The notes: generated from the letters alone by a model not told the origin. Shown: positions 25,052 through 34,831, numbered from the stretch's first letter. The stretch is 64,000 bases of DNA from Candidatus Gastranaerophilales bacterium (GCA_944325545.1 CALVAM010000005.1:1-64000), one strand, 5' to 3'. Numbers and translations: made by a program.

Positions 25052-25477
25052 TTAATAAGCTTTTATAAGAAATATTTTTATTCCCAAATTCATTCTTTCG
25101 ATTCTATTAACGTAAATATAGTCAGTGATATTTTGTAAAATTAAAACTACAGCAGGTTGTTTTTTAGTCATTTTAGAATAATAAAGAGATTGTCCGACTG
25201 ATTCTGCCCATTTTTTTGCAAAATCAAATTCAATAGCATAGTCTTTTGCAAGACAATCTACTCTTGTTAAATCCCATAAAACAGCTTCTTTTCTTCCAAA
25301 ATCTGATGTACACCATTGGTTTACATAATAAGCTTCATTTTGATTCGGAAGCATGTTCTGCGTTTCATACCATTTTTGAGGAACATAGTTTAACCAAAAA
25401 TAATATACTCCGCTTGACATTAATAAAAACGTCACTATAAAATGTATAATTTTAGAATTATGTTTTTTTCTTGCCAA
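25052..25477 (-). CDS. Membrane-anchored protein with PD-(D/E)XK-nuclease-like pattern
   Basis: The 141-residue protein has an N-terminal membrane helix (residues about 11-30) and a soluble domain. The stretch VDCLAKDYAIEFDFAKKWAE followed by QSLYYS and AVVLIL recalls a D...E-x-D...K nuclease-like core in small bacterial hypothetical proteins. Catalysis is not proven; it may be an inactive fold. No partner genes are close: clpB lies upstream behind a strong hairpin and serS converges from the other side. Confidence 0.55.
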   Translation of the reverse strand: MARKKHNSKIIHFIVTFLLMSSGVYYFWLNYVPQKWYETQNMLPNQNEAYYVNQWCTSDFGRKEAVLWDLTRVDCLAKDYAIEFDFAKKWAESVGQSLYYSKMTKKQPAVVLILQNITDYIYVNRIERMNLGIKIFLIKAY

Positions 25478-25532
25478 AATGCTATCCTTCTTAATGTGAT
25501 TTAATCATTGTAACATATATTAAGATAAACGA

Positions 25533-25580
25533 GAAGTGGCGGGTTTTTGATTAAAGTCAAAAACCCGCCACTTCTTTTTT
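25533..25580. terminator. Strong hairpin terminator downstream of clpB
   Basis: GAAGTGGCGGGTTTTTGA and its complement (25557-25574) form an 18-bp stem with a 6-nt loop, with T6 on the plus side. Length and GC content are unusual for this window. Confidence 0.75.
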
Positions 25581-25585
25581 ATCTA

Positions 25586-28183
25586 TTATCTTTCAAAAAC
25601 TAATTCATCATTTTTTACATCTATCTTAATATTATCACCATCAATGAATTTTTGAGAAAGTAATAATTTAGATAAAGGATTTTCAACTAATTGACGAATT
25701 ACACGTTTAAGAGGTCTTGCACCATAAATTGGGTTAAATCCTCTTGTTGCAAGGAATTCTTTTGCATCATCAGTTATTTCAAAAGTAATATTTTTATCTT
25801 TTAATAAATTTCTCAAATGTTCCATTTGAATATCAACTATAGCAGATAATTGTTGTAAAGTAAGAGCTTTAAAGAAAATTGTTTCATCAACTCTGTTTAG
25901 AAATTCAGGTTTAAAGCGTTCTCTCATAACCGCCATGACTTTTTCCTTTGTTTCTTCAAAATTACTGTTATTTACAGCGGCATTTAAAGAGTCTTCCAAA
26001 ATTATTTCGCTACCGATATTACTTGTCATAATAATAACTGTATTTTTGAAATCAACAGTTCTTCCCTTAGAATCAGTAAGTCTACCATCATCAAAGATTT
26101 GAAGCATAATATTAAATACATCAGGATGAGCTTTTTCGATTTCATCAAATAATACAACTGAATAAGGTTTTCTTCTAACAGCTTCAGTAAGTTGTCCGCC
26201 TTCTTCATATCCAACATATCCAGGAGGAGCTCCAACTAATCTTGCTACGTTATGTTTTTCCATGTATTCTGACATATCAATTCTAATGATTGCATCTTCA
26301 TCATTGAATAAAAACTCTGCAAGAGTCTTAGCAAGTTCTGTTTTACCAACACCGGTAGGACCAAGGAATATAAAAGTTCCAATAGGACGTTTAGGGTCTT
26401 TTAATCCAGAACGAGCACGTCTTATTGCATCTGAAACTGTATTAACAGCTTCATCTTGCCCAATTAAACGTTTGTGTAAAACATCTTCCATTCTTAGTAA
26501 TTTTTGCATTTCGCTTTCAACTAGTCTGTTTACAGGAATACCTGTCCATTTGCTAACTATTTCAGCAATATCATCCCCGCTTATTTCTTCTTTTAGAAGT
26601 TGATTTTCACTTCGTTCTTTTCCTTGAATAGATTGTAATTTCTTTTCAAGTTCCATTAATTTACCGTATTTAAGTTCAGCAGCTGTTTGTAAATCTGTAT
26701 TTCTTTCTGCTTCAGCTATTTTAGTTTTGACTTTATCAATTTCTTCTTTAATTCCGGCTTCACCTGTAATTGTATTTTTTTCAACTTCCCATTGTGCTTT
26801 TAGTTTAGAAATTTTGCCTTCTAAATCGTCAATTTCACTGGTTAATTTATCAATTTTTGCAATACATTCAGGAGAAGTTTCTTTTTTCAATGCTTCTCTT
26901 TCAATTTCAAGTTGAATTTTTTGTCTTAACATAACATCAATTTCTTCCGGCATAGAATCAATTTCAATTCTTAAAGCAGAAGCTGCTTCATCAATTAAAT
27001 CAATAGCTTTATCCGGTAAGAATCTGTCTGTTATATATCTGTCAGAAAGTTGAGCAGCAGCAATTAAAGCACTGTCAAGAATTCTTACTCCGTGGTGAAC
27101 TTCATATTTTTCTTTTAACCCTCTTAAAATTGAAATTGTATCCTCAACAGAAGGTTCATCAACTAAAACCGGTTGAAAACGTCTTTCTAAAGCCGGATCT
27201 TTTTCAATATATTTACGATATTCATTAATAGTAGTTGCACCAATTGTTCTTAATTCACCTCTTGCAAGCATTGGTTTTAAAAGGTTGCCTGCATCCATAG
27301 AACCTTCTGTGGCTCCGGCTCCGACAACTGTATGTAATTCATCAATAAACATAACAATTTCACCGTTTGAATCTTGAACTTCTTTTAAAACAGCTTTTAA
27401 ACGCTCTTCAAATTCCCCTCTAAATTTAGCACCTGCAACTAATGCACCTAAATCAAGGGATATTAATTTTACATTTTTTAAACTTTCAGGAACATCTCCT
27501 CTAATAATTCTTTGTGCTAAACCTTCAACAATAGCAGTTTTACCAACCCCAGGTTCACCAATTAAGACAGGGTTGTTTTTTGTTCTTCTGTTTAATACTT
27601 GTATAATACGTCTAACTTCTTCATCACGACCGATTACAGGATCTAATTTCCCTTTTCTGGCTCTTTCTGTTAAGTCAGTTGAATATTTTTCAAGAGCTTT
27701 CATATTTTCTTCTGCATTTTTACTATCCACTTTTTTATTACCTCTAATTTTTTTCATAACATTTAAAATTGAATTTGTATCGACATTATTACGTTTTAAT
27801 AAATCCTTTATAAAAGAATTTTCCAACTTAGTCATTGCAATTAAGATACATTCAATACCTATAAACTCATCTTTTAAAGCTTCTGCTTCACTAGTTGCAA
27901 TTTCTAACAAAGAATTAGTTTCTCTTGATAAAAACACTTGTTGAGAAACACTTGGAGATGAAATAGTAGGATATTCTTTAATTTTTGTGACTATTGAATT
28001 AATGAAATTTTGATTTAATAATTTCAATTCTTCCAAATAATCTTTTGCAATACCTTTATCCTCAATCATTGCAATCATAATGTGTTCAGGCTGAACTTCA
28101 GTATTCTTATAAAAATCTTTTTTAGCATTTGCCGCAAATATAATTTCTTGCGAATAATTAGTAAATTTTTCAAAATTAATCAT
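25586..28183 (-). CDS. clpB: ATP-dependent disaggregase ClpB
   Basis: Hsp100 hexamer that pulls polypeptides out of aggregates with the DnaK system. The 865-residue protein has the double Clp-N domain (1-145), NBD1 with Walker A GEPGVGKT at about 209-216, the long coiled-coil M domain (about 400-520, which marks ClpB rather than ClpA/C), and NBD2 with [10 protein letters not shown] near 605. A C-terminal domain with [13 protein letters not shown] follows. GGAG lies 8 bp before the start. Upstream, GGGTAAA and TTTACCC (28201-28207, 28227-28233) form an inverted repeat that might bind a heat-shock regulator; no CIRCE element was seen. Confidence 0.96.
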   Translation of the reverse strand: MINFEKFTNYSQEIIFAANAKKDFYKNTEVQPEHIMIAMIEDKGIAKDYLEELKLLNQNFINSIVTKIKEYPTISSPSVSQQVFLSRETNSLLEIATSEAEALKDEFIGIECILIAMTKLENSFIKDLLKRNNVDTNSILNVMKKIRGNKKVDSKNAEENMKALEKYSTDLTERARKGKLDPVIGRDEEVRRIIQVLNRRTKNNPVLIGEPGVGKTAIVEGLAQRIIRGDVPESLKNVKLISLDLGALVAGAKFRGEFEERLKAVLKEVQDSNGEIVMFIDELHTVVGAGATEGSMDAGNLLKPMLARGELRTIGATTINEYRKYIEKDPALERRFQPVLVDEPSVEDTISILRGLKEKYEVHHGVRILDSALIAAAQLSDRYITDRFLPDKAIDLIDEAASALRIEIDSMPEEIDVMLRQKIQLEIEREALKKETSPECIAKIDKLTSEIDDLEGKISKLKAQWEVEKNTITGEAGIKEEIDKVKTKIAEAERNTDLQTAAELKYGKLMELEKKLQSIQGKERSENQLLKEEISGDDIAEIVSKWTGIPVNRLVESEMQKLLRMEDVLHKRLIGQDEAVNTVSDAIRRARSGLKDPKRPIGTFIFLGPTGVGKTELAKTLAEFLFNDEDAIIRIDMSEYMEKHNVARLVGAPPGYVGYEEGGQLTEAVRRKPYSVVLFDEIEKAHPDVFNIMLQIFDDGRLTDSKGRTVDFKNTVIIMTSNIGSEIILEDSLNAAVNNSNFEETKEKVMAVMRERFKPEFLNRVDETIFFKALTLQQLSAIVDIQMEHLRNLLKDKNITFEITDDAKEFLATRGFNPIYGARPLKRVIRQLVENPLSKLLLSQKFIDGDNIKIDVKNDELVFER

Positions 28184-28200
28184 AGTTTTAACTCCGTTTG

Positions 28201-28233
28201 GGGTAAATATATTTTATATTTTTAATTTTACCC
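28201..28233. promoter_or_regulatory. Inverted repeat upstream of clpB
   Basis: GGGTAAA and TTTACCC, 19 bp apart, in the clpB 5' region. Possible operator; too short to assign to a known regulator. Confidence 0.35.
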
Positions 28234-28299
28234 ACTAATTTTATTTTAATGCTATTTAAAAAAAATCAAGATTTTTTAATTATTAATTAATTATTTAAT

Positions 28300-28336
28300 A
28301 AAAACAGGATAAAGAAAAATCTCTATCCTGTTTTTT
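28300..28336 (-). terminator. Terminator of the rpsB-tsf operon
   Basis: AAAAACAGGATA (28300-28312 region) pairs with TATCCTGTTTTTT (28324-28336); the minus strand ends in a U-rich tail. Confidence 0.85.
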
Positions 28337-28353
28337 GTTATATTTTATTAAAC

Positions 28354-29217
28354 TTATTTGTTTAATTGGCTCATAACTTCGTCGGCGAAGTTATCGTTTC
28401 TTTTTTCTAAACCTTCACCAAGAACAAATCTATCAAATTTAACAATGTCAAATTTTCCAGAAATCAATTGTTCAATAGTTTGTTCAGGATTTTTAACGAA
28501 TGGTTGTTCTACTAAACATCTATGTGCCATTAATTTATTAACACGACCTTCAACGATTTTAGCTCTTATTTGTTCAGGTTTTTTAGCTAGATCTTCTTTT
28601 CCCATTTCTATTCTAGTTTCTTCTTCAATTACTTCTTGAGGAATGTCTTTTCTAGAAACAAATTCAGGAGCAGAAGATGCAATGTGTAAGCAAATATCTT
28701 TAGCAAGAGTTTCGTCTTTTGCACTAGTTTGAAGAAGAACACCAATTTTACCATTGTGAATGTATGTTGCAACATTACCTTCATATCTTACAAATCTTCT
28801 TACAGTAATTTTTTCCCCTATAGAAGCAATTTTTTCTTTAATAACATCGGAAATTATTTTACCGCATTTAGGGCAAGTTGTAGCTAATAAAGCATCAACA
28901 TCAGCAGGATTAGATTCTGCAACAAGTTGAGCTAGGCCATTTGTTAATTCGATAAATTCAGCATTTTTAGCAACGAAGTCTGTTTCGCAGTTAACTTCAA
29001 TCATTGCTCCAACTGAGTCAGAAACATAAGATCCGATTCTGCCTTCAGCAGCAATTCTACCCATTTTCTTATCAGCAGAAGCAATACCTTTTTGACGTAA
29101 AACTTCCATTGCTTTTTCCATATCTCCATCTACTTCTACTAATGCTTTTTTAGCATCCATCATGCCAGCACCAGTTTTATCACGAAGTTCTTTTACCATT
29201 GTAGCTGTAATATTCAT
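28354..29217 (-). CDS. tsf: Translation elongation factor Ts
   Basis: Nucleotide-exchange factor for EF-Tu. The 287-residue protein starts with the UBA-like domain (ATMVKELRDKTGAGMMDAKK) and contains the TDFVAKN core motif (NCETDFVAKNAEF), both diagnostic. An odd feature is LLATTCPKCGKIISDVIKEK (residues 111-130), where a CPKCGK knuckle (Cys115, Cys118) replaces the usual loop. A second Cys pair for zinc is not obvious. It follows rpsB by 151 bp that contain heptamer repeats; the two are normally co-transcribed. Confidence 0.95.
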   Translation of the reverse strand: MNITATMVKELRDKTGAGMMDAKKALVEVDGDMEKAMEVLRQKGIASADKKMGRIAAEGRIGSYVSDSVGAMIEVNCETDFVAKNAEFIELTNGLAQLVAESNPADVDALLATTCPKCGKIISDVIKEKIASIGEKITVRRFVRYEGNVATYIHNGKIGVLLQTSAKDETLAKDICLHIASSAPEFVSRKDIPQEVIEEETRIEMGKEDLAKKPEQIRAKIVEGRVNKLMAHRCLVEQPFVKNPEQTIEQLISGKFDIVKFDRFVLGEGLEKRNDNFADEVMSQLNK

Positions 29218-29243
29218 TTATAATTCTCCTTATTTTTTGAACA

Positions 29244-29271
29244 AGTGAGGAGTGAATAGTGAATAGTGAAC
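29244..29271. repeat. Heptanucleotide repeat between rpsB and tsf
   Basis: AGTGAGG, AGTGAAT, AGTGAAT, AGTGAAC in direct tandem. Sits inside the expected rpsB-tsf transcript. Confidence 0.6.
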
Positions 29272-29368
29272 AGATATTATCTTATCCACTATTCCTAAAT
29301 CACAACTCTATTTCAATATTTGTAGTTAAAAAGTTATAATTATTAATTACCATTCTTTTTTGTTGTAA

Positions 29369-30130
29369 TTATACAGAAGCTACTTCTTCTACCCCAGCAT
29401 CAGCAGCTGTTATAGATTCAATTTTCTTTGTATTAGCATTGTTTTCTCTTAATTGTTTACCTTCTAATACAGCATCAGCAAGTTTAGAAGCAATTAATTT
29501 GATAGAACGGATAGCATCATCATTACCAGGGATGATGTAGTTGATTCCATCAGGATTAGCATTTGTATCAGCTAAACAGATAACAGGAATGTTTAATTTG
29601 TTAGCTTCTGCAATTGCGATATCTTCTTTTGCTTGGTCTACAACGAAGATAATATCAGGTAAACCACGCATTTCTTTAATACCGCCTAAAGTTTTGCTTA
29701 ATTTTGCTAATTGTCTGTTTAATTGAGCTTGTTCTTTTTTAGGTAATTTTTCAGCGTGACCTGAGTTAATGAAATCTTCTAATTCTCTTAATTTGTTAAC
29801 TCTGCCTCTGATAGTTTCAAAGTTAGTTAGCATACCGCCTAACCATCTTCTGTTAATATAGTAAGCACCTGCTCTTGTAGCTTCTTCTGCAACAACTTCA
29901 GCTGCTTGTTTTTTAGTACCAACAAAAAGAACATTTCTTCCTTTTGCTGCATATTCTCTAACTGCTTCATAAGCTGCATCTAATAAATCGGTAGTTTTTC
30001 TTAAATCAAGAATATAAATACCGTTTCTTGCACCATAAATATATGGTTTCATTTTTGGATTCCAATGTTGTGTTTGGTGTCCGAAGTGAACTCCAGCTTC
30101 TAAAAGTTCAATAAGTGATGCTACTGACAT
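29369..30130 (-). CDS. rpsB: 30S ribosomal protein S2
   Basis: The 253-residue protein has [20 protein letters not shown] at the N-terminus, [20 protein letters not shown] and [20 protein letters not shown], all S2 signatures. It binds the 30S platform near S1. AAGGAGACAAAAG precedes the start. The upstream 200 bp hold a structured leader candidate, consistent with the common autoregulation of rpsB. Co-directional with tsf. Confidence 0.97.
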   Translation of the reverse strand: MSVASLIELLEAGVHFGHQTQHWNPKMKPYIYGARNGIYILDLRKTTDLLDAAYEAVREYAAKGRNVLFVGTKKQAAEVVAEEATRAGAYYINRRWLGGMLTNFETIRGRVNKLRELEDFINSGHAEKLPKKEQAQLNRQLAKLSKTLGGIKEMRGLPDIIFVVDQAKEDIAIAEANKLNIPVICLADTNANPDGINYIIPGNDDAIRSIKLIASKLADAVLEGKQLRENNANTKKIESITAADAGVEEVASV

Positions 30131-30300
30131 CTTTTGTCTCCTTTGTTTTCTAACTTGTTTTACTACGGGCTATATTGCTCCATCGGGAGGGGTAAGTAAA
30201 TTCTTTCTGAATTTATTATTCCCTGTTTTATTCCGACTAGGGTTATACCTATCGACCAATGTAACCAACTAAATGTTAGTATAAACATGCTTTTCTGGCA
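30131..30300 (-). promoter_or_regulatory. Candidate structured leader of rpsB
   Basis: The minus strand carries a possible hairpin CGATAGG-TATAACCCTAGTCG, a C-rich CCCCTCCCGATGG segment and a -10-like TATACT about 165 bp upstream of the ATG. S2 leaders that bind S2 are known in other bacteria; whether this one matches is not established here. Confidence 0.4.
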
Positions 30301-30342
30301 AGTTCTAGCGTTACATTTGTTTAAAATTTTTATTTTAAAATT

Positions 30343-30987
30343 TTATAGAATTATTTTTTTGTAATTTTTTACAATTAATTCTGGATACTTATTTTTTAAT
30401 TCATTTATTTTTTTAGTTGATAATTTGCCTGAAAAATCCGCTTTAATTTTTGGTTTTGAATTCCCTCTTATACCTAATAAATCTCCAAATTTTGTTTTTA
30501 TTAATTTAAAATAATTCCCTGCATATTCTGTTACTCCAAGCCAAGGATCAATTACTAACGCTTCTTTACTTTTAAAAGAATATTTCTTATTCGGCTCAAT
30601 TTTTTTATTAGTAATAAAAGCAACTTCATGTTTTTCAAAACCTTTTCCAGCAAAAATTTTTCCGACATAAATATTTTTTTGTCCATTAATTTTTGCAATT
30701 AGTTCTGCCAGTTTGGATTCTTCAGAACAATTTCCCAATTTATTCTGTAAACAATTTATTATGTGTTTATAAGAATTTTTTTCATCCATTTCTATATTCA
30801 TACGATGTGAGGCTAATTTTAAAGAATCCCTCATATCCATATTTCCCCAAAAAAATCTATTTGCTTCTGATTTATTTATTAAATAATGATTTCTACTTAC
30901 AGAAATATGTGGGTATTGTGAATGAGCTTTTCTTGTTATTATATCTGCCATTCTTATATGTTCATTTCTACTTCTAAAATTTATCAT
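30343..30987 (-). CDS. Possible papain-like cysteine protease or transglutaminase-fold protein
   Basis: No family is recognised with certainty. The 214-residue protein shows Cys87 in KLGNCSEESKLAELI, His120 in FEKHEVAFI and Asp147 in ALVIDPWLGV. This Cys-helix, His-strand, Asp-Pro order is that of papain-fold proteases such as the YopT/AvrPphB (C58) effectors. It begins MINFRSRNEH, near the F-K/R motif seen in other proteins here. It has no signal peptide. It is a single gene with a weak ribosome site, divergent from the GH13 gene. Catalytic assignment is inference. Confidence 0.55.
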   Translation of the reverse strand: MINFRSRNEHIRMADIITRKAHSQYPHISVSRNHYLINKSEANRFFWGNMDMRDSLKLASHRMNIEMDEKNSYKHIINCLQNKLGNCSEESKLAELIAKINGQKNIYVGKIFAGKGFEKHEVAFITNKKIEPNKKYSFKSKEALVIDPWLGVTEYAGNYFKLIKTKFGDLLGIRGNSKPKIKADFSGKLSTKKINELKNKYPELIVKNYKKIIL

Positions 30988-31049
30988 ATTCTCGATAAAA
31001 CTTCTAAAGATAAAATTTGTTATTTTTATTAATATAACTTTACAATTAT

Positions 31050-31078
31050 TTGTAAAAAATATATATGCGTGATATGAT
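31050..31078 (+). promoter_or_regulatory. Promoter of the GH13 gene
   Basis: TTGTAA (31050-31055), 17 bp, TATGAT (31073-31078) with TGA upstream. TTTACAA-TTAT-TTGTAAA forms a perfect dyad over the -35. Confidence 0.6.
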
Positions 31079-31128
31079 TCTTATACAAATCCGATTAATC
31101 ACAATTTTTATATAAAGGAGAGTACCCT

Positions 31129-33405
31129 ATGTTAGATTTTTTGTTTAAAAAAGAGACTGCAAACTCTTGTGATAATTTAAACAATTTTTATTCTAAGTTA
31201 AAGAATTTATATCCGGATAAAAATATTTCAGAAGAAAGAAAAGAGTATTTAAAATCAACAGTTCAAAAATACGGGTATCTTCCTTATCCACAAGTTAAGG
31301 CTTTAGAAGAATTAACAAATGCAGAAGTTCTTTATGCTTTAGAGACAAAATGGGAATTGAATGGCGTATTTAAAGATGGAAGTTTTAATTTTACAAAAGC
31401 AAGTGTTCTTGCAAGAAACAATGTAAAAGATTCTTCTTGGTTACAAAAAGAAGGTCATAATATAAAGCTTACAAACTTAGCAGGTTTAGGAAATGGAAAT
31501 AATTCTAAAGACTGTGGAAAATTTATGGATTGGATGAGACAATTATTAATTCTTCCAAGCGGAAATTTAGAAAATAATATCTTTTCTACAACAATGTATT
31601 TAATTCCATTCCATCCAAGAGAATTTGGGTGTGCATATTTGCCAACTGCAAGTTGTGTAAGTCCAAACTTAGAAGATAGTGTTATAAAAGATAAAACCGG
31701 TTTGAATGCTGACGAACAAGTTAAAATGTTTATTCAATTAACACAATTGGCAGGACATCCTGTAATTTATGATATACTCCCTCAAACAGGTCGTTTTTCT
31801 AAAATAGTTTTAACAAATCCTGATTGTGCAAGATGGTTTGATATTAATGCTATTATTGAAGAATTGATCAAGAATGTAGATGATGTCGTTTCAAAACTTT
31901 CTGATAAATATTCAAAAGAAGATTTAGAAATTGTAAGCAATATTTACAAAAAAGATATTAAAGGCGAAAGCTATGGTGATTTGACGGAACATTATAAGAA
32001 AATTTTTAATGAAATTAATGAAAAATTAAGACAAACAAAGATTTTCTTATCAAATTCAATGTTAGAAAAAAGTATTCAGGATAAATTACATAAAAAAGCT
32101 CGTACTTTGATTAATAAGTTTGCAAAAAATAATCGTGGTAAGAAAATGTCTGAAAAAGATATTTTAAATCAAAGTGAAATTATTCAAGGTTTAATATCAG
32201 AAGGAATGTGGCCGGCACCTGGCGGAGCCTGGTGTTCCGCAGGAGTTCCTGTGTTTGATAAAATGAGTGAGGGAGCTTCTTATCCAACATTTAAACATTA
32301 TAAATACGATGGAATGGATGTTTCTAAATATGCTAATTTAGATTGTCAAACTCCATATTATTTTGTATGTTTGGAAAATGGTAAATATAATAATGATGTT
32401 GTTAAGTTTTTTATTGATTATATGAAAAATTTACAAGAAGAATACAATTTTGATGGCTTTAGAGTTGATCATATTGACCATATTGTAGATAGAGTTTCAG
32501 AAGAAAATGGGGTTCCGATAAGTTACAGAGCTCCGAGAAAAGTCCTTGGAATGTTAAATACAGCAATGAAGGAAAAAATTCCATATTTTGCGACTTTAGC
32601 GGAATACATGCTATGGGATAATTATTTCAAAGAATATCATCAAGATATGAATTTTGATTTGTTGTGGGGAAATGATATTGTTTCTCAAAGTTATAAAACT
32701 CCTGAAGCGATTGCAGAAGATAATTTAAATCTTTCAAATTATAACGTATCTGTAAAAAAATCTACTCCACTATCAATTTTGAAATCATACAATAACCAAG
32801 ATGGAGAATTTGAAGCAATTGATAGATATCCTGCTCAATTGGGGCAACAAGGTGCATTATTTAAATGGTTTAAATATAAATTCCTTCCGGGAGGACGTCA
32901 TGCTCAAAGACCGGTTATGTATATTGATGGAGATGAATCATTTACAAATGGTGGTATGGAATATGTAATAGGAAACGAAGTTTCAATGAAAAGAGAAAAA
33001 GATTATGATTTCTTCTCTAAATTTGATGCATTAGATAGATTTGTTAAGAATTCTCCTGTTATAACTGATGGAGAAGCTCATATAATCAGACAAGATGATG
33101 ACGGTTTTGTTGTATGGCAAATACAAAAAGAAGGTTTAAAAAATTCTATTTTAGTTGTTGCCAATTTCCATTCTCCTACTGAAAAAATTTTGAGAGAAGA
33201 AAACGGAAATTCTTGGTCAGAAATTGTTGAAGGAAGAGAAGTATTTGATAAAACAATTGAGCTTTCTTGTGATTATTCAATTGTTTCAGAATTTAGATTT
33301 GATGGGGTCGACTACATTGAAGAAAAATTTGTAGCAGCAACTAATTCTCTTTCTTTCGGGAAATTGATGCCGGGAGAATTTAAATTCTTTACAGTAATTA
33401 AATAA
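31129..33405 (+). CDS. GH13-like alpha-amylase family glycosidase
   Basis: The 758-residue protein carries a divergent (beta/alpha)8 GH13 domain: region I-like VIYDILPQTGRF, region II FDGFRVDHIDH with the predicted nucleophile Asp447, and region III ATLAEYML with the predicted acid Glu492. There is a long helical insertion (about 240-350) and a C-terminal beta domain with SILVVANFHSP. No signal peptide, so it probably acts on internal alpha-glucan (glycogen). The usual third Asp (NHD) is not obvious. It has its own promoter and terminator. Confidence 0.75.
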   Translation: MLDFLFKKETANSCDNLNNFYSKLKNLYPDKNISEERKEYLKSTVQKYGYLPYPQVKALEELTNAEVLYALETKWELNGVFKDGSFNFTKASVLARNNVKDSSWLQKEGHNIKLTNLAGLGNGNNSKDCGKFMDWMRQLLILPSGNLENNIFSTTMYLIPFHPREFGCAYLPTASCVSPNLEDSVIKDKTGLNADEQVKMFIQLTQLAGHPVIYDILPQTGRFSKIVLTNPDCARWFDINAIIEELIKNVDDVVSKLSDKYSKEDLEIVSNIYKKDIKGESYGDLTEHYKKIFNEINEKLRQTKIFLSNSMLEKSIQDKLHKKARTLINKFAKNNRGKKMSEKDILNQSEIIQGLISEGMWPAPGGAWCSAGVPVFDKMSEGASYPTFKHYKYDGMDVSKYANLDCQTPYYFVCLENGKYNNDVVKFFIDYMKNLQEEYNFDGFRVDHIDHIVDRVSEENGVPISYRAPRKVLGMLNTAMKEKIPYFATLAEYMLWDNYFKEYHQDMNFDLLWGNDIVSQSYKTPEAIAEDNLNLSNYNVSVKKSTPLSILKSYNNQDGEFEAIDRYPAQLGQQGALFKWFKYKFLPGGRHAQRPVMYIDGDESFTNGGMEYVIGNEVSMKREKDYDFFSKFDALDRFVKNSPVITDGEAHIIRQDDDGFVVWQIQKEGLKNSILVVANFHSPTEKILREENGNSWSEIVEGREVFDKTIELSCDYSIVSEFRFDGVDYIEEKFVAATNSLSFGKLMPGEFKFFTVIK

Positions 33406-33508
33406 TTTTATAAAAAACGGGAAATATAAGTTTCTATAGAAAATTATATTTGCCCCTAGGAGTATAATTTACGATTAAGTAAACTACGATTAAGTAATAT
33501 AGGGATTC

Positions 33509-33537
33509 ACCGAGCGAAAGCTCGGTTTTCTTTTTTT
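33509..33537 (+). terminator. Terminator after the GH13 gene
   Basis: ACCGAGC, GAAA tetraloop, GCTCGGT, then a T-rich run. A directly repeated ACGATTAAGTAA lies just upstream (about 33470-33495). Confidence 0.85.
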
Positions 33538-33575
33538 ATAAAAGTAAAGAAATGTTTATAATACCTTTGTTAATA

Positions 33576-33604
33576 TTGACTATGAGGTATATTTAAAGTA
33601 TTTT
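33576..33604 (+). promoter_or_regulatory. Promoter of yidC
   Basis: TTGACT (33576-33581), 17 bp, TATTTT (33599-33604), followed at once by a 20-bp palindrome at the expected start site. Confidence 0.5.
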
Positions 33605-33607
33605 GAG

Positions 33608-33627
33608 AAGTGTACATTTGTACACTT
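33608..33627. promoter_or_regulatory. 20-bp palindromic operator-like site upstream of yidC
   Basis: AAGTGTAC-ATTT-GTACACTT is a perfect 8-bp-arm dyad right after the -10 box, well placed for a dimeric repressor. GTGTAC half-sites are not assigned here to a named regulator. Confidence 0.55.
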
Positions 33628-33657
33628 AATAGTACTAGATAATTTAGGGAAGAGAAT

Positions 33658-34740
33658 ATGGATTTTACTACACTAACCATTAAAGTTTTAAAAATGCTTT
33701 CTTTTGCAGGAAGTTACGGATTAGGCATTATTTTATTAACAATAATTGTAAGAGCTGCAATGTGGCCTTTAGGACTTTCACAACAACGTTCAATGAGAAC
33801 AATGCAATTATTGCAACCAAAAATGAAAGCAATCCAAGAAAGATATAAAAGTAACCCTCAGGTTATGCAACAAAAAATGATGGAATTTTATAAAGAGCAT
33901 AAATTTAACCCTATGGCTGGATGTTTTCCGCTTCTTATACAAATGCCGATATTTATTTTGTTGTATTCAACATTGATGAGTCCGCAATTTATTCAAATAG
34001 CAGGTGATTCCCCATTTTTATTTATAAAAAGATTGGACGCTACTTTAAAAACCTCTGCGGGAATTTCTCAAAACGGAACTTTAGGTGTCTCAAAATATGA
34101 TACTTTTATGGCAGGTAAAACAGCAAAGGTTTATTTGAAAGGAATTGATGAGCCTCTTGATAATGTAAAAATAGAAAAACCTACAAAAGCTGTAGAAGTT
34201 CAAGGCGATTTAGTCCCTGGTGAAACTGCGGATTTTAAAGTTAGTTTAGATAGTTTAAATTTAAAATTTAGTCAATTAGATCAAATTGAAAAAGCTGAAA
34301 TAAATGTAACTGATGTTCAGACAAAAGAAACAGAAAAAATGACTTTTGTAAGAAAAGATGGAATTCTAATTAGCTCAATTCCAACAAAAGAAGTTAAACA
34401 ATCATTCCATTATGATGTCTTGTTACTTATTGTTTTATTTGCAGTAACGATGGTTTTCTCACAAAAAGCAATGATGGCAATGAATAAAAATGCTGAACAG
34501 GATGAAGCTCAAAAGGCTATGCAAAAATCTATGAATACGTTTATGCCTATTATGCTTACATTTACATTTATTATTATTCCAATCCCTGCAGGTGTTTTAT
34601 TATATTTGATTTCAAGTAATATTTTTCAAGTAATTCAAACTGTTATTATTAATAAACAGCTTGAAGCAGAGGATGAGAAGAAAGCTAATAAAGTTGATGA
34701 TATTGATTTAGCTAATGCTAAAAAAATTCAAGAAAAATAA
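33658..34740 (+). CDS. yidC: Membrane protein insertase YidC/Oxa1
   Basis: Inserts and folds inner-membrane proteins, alone or with SecYEG. The 360-residue protein has the conserved groove Arg in IIVRAAMWPLG (about residue 32), the cytosolic helical hairpin (PKMKAIQERYKSNPQVMQQK), PMAGCFPLLIQMPIFILLY and the C-terminal helices with PIPAGVLLYLISSNIFQVIQ. Residues about 130-248, between the second and third core helices, form an extra beta-rich soluble domain on the outer side. In E. coli the large periplasmic domain sits at the N-terminus instead. rnpA/rpmH are not adjacent. Confidence 0.93.
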   Translation: MDFTTLTIKVLKMLSFAGSYGLGIILLTIIVRAAMWPLGLSQQRSMRTMQLLQPKMKAIQERYKSNPQVMQQKMMEFYKEHKFNPMAGCFPLLIQMPIFILLYSTLMSPQFIQIAGDSPFLFIKRLDATLKTSAGISQNGTLGVSKYDTFMAGKTAKVYLKGIDEPLDNVKIEKPTKAVEVQGDLVPGETADFKVSLDSLNLKFSQLDQIEKAEINVTDVQTKETEKMTFVRKDGILISSIPTKEVKQSFHYDVLLLIVLFAVTMVFSQKAMMAMNKNAEQDEAQKAMQKSMNTFMPIMLTFTFIIIPIPAGVLLYLISSNIFQVIQTVIINKQLEAEDEKKANKVDDIDLANAKKIQEK

Positions 34741-34762
34741 CTTTTAAATAAAAATAGTATAG

Positions 34763-34798
34763 AACAACTTCCAGTAAATTGATTGGGAGTTGTTTTAT
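34763..34798 (+). terminator. Terminator of yidC
   Basis: AACAACTTCC pairs with GGGAGTTGTT (one G-U), followed by TTATTA. Confidence 0.7.
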
Positions 34799-34801
34799 TA
34801 A

Positions 34802-34831
34802 TTGTCGAATACTTTTTTATTGGGGTATAAT
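34802..34831 (+). promoter_or_regulatory. Promoter of the small HTH gene
   Basis: TTGTCG (34802-34807), 18 bp, TATAAT (34826-34831). Confidence 0.55.

Noticed and set aside
26262-27944. Several plus-strand frames inside clpB
   Set aside because: Antisense shadows with Ser/Phe/Leu-rich composition; clpB is intact.
28201-28233. CIRCE or HAIR heat-shock operator upstream of clpB
   Set aside because: The inverted repeat is GGGTAAA/TTTACCC and does not match the CIRCE (TTAGCACTC-N9-GAGTGCTAA) or HAIR patterns.
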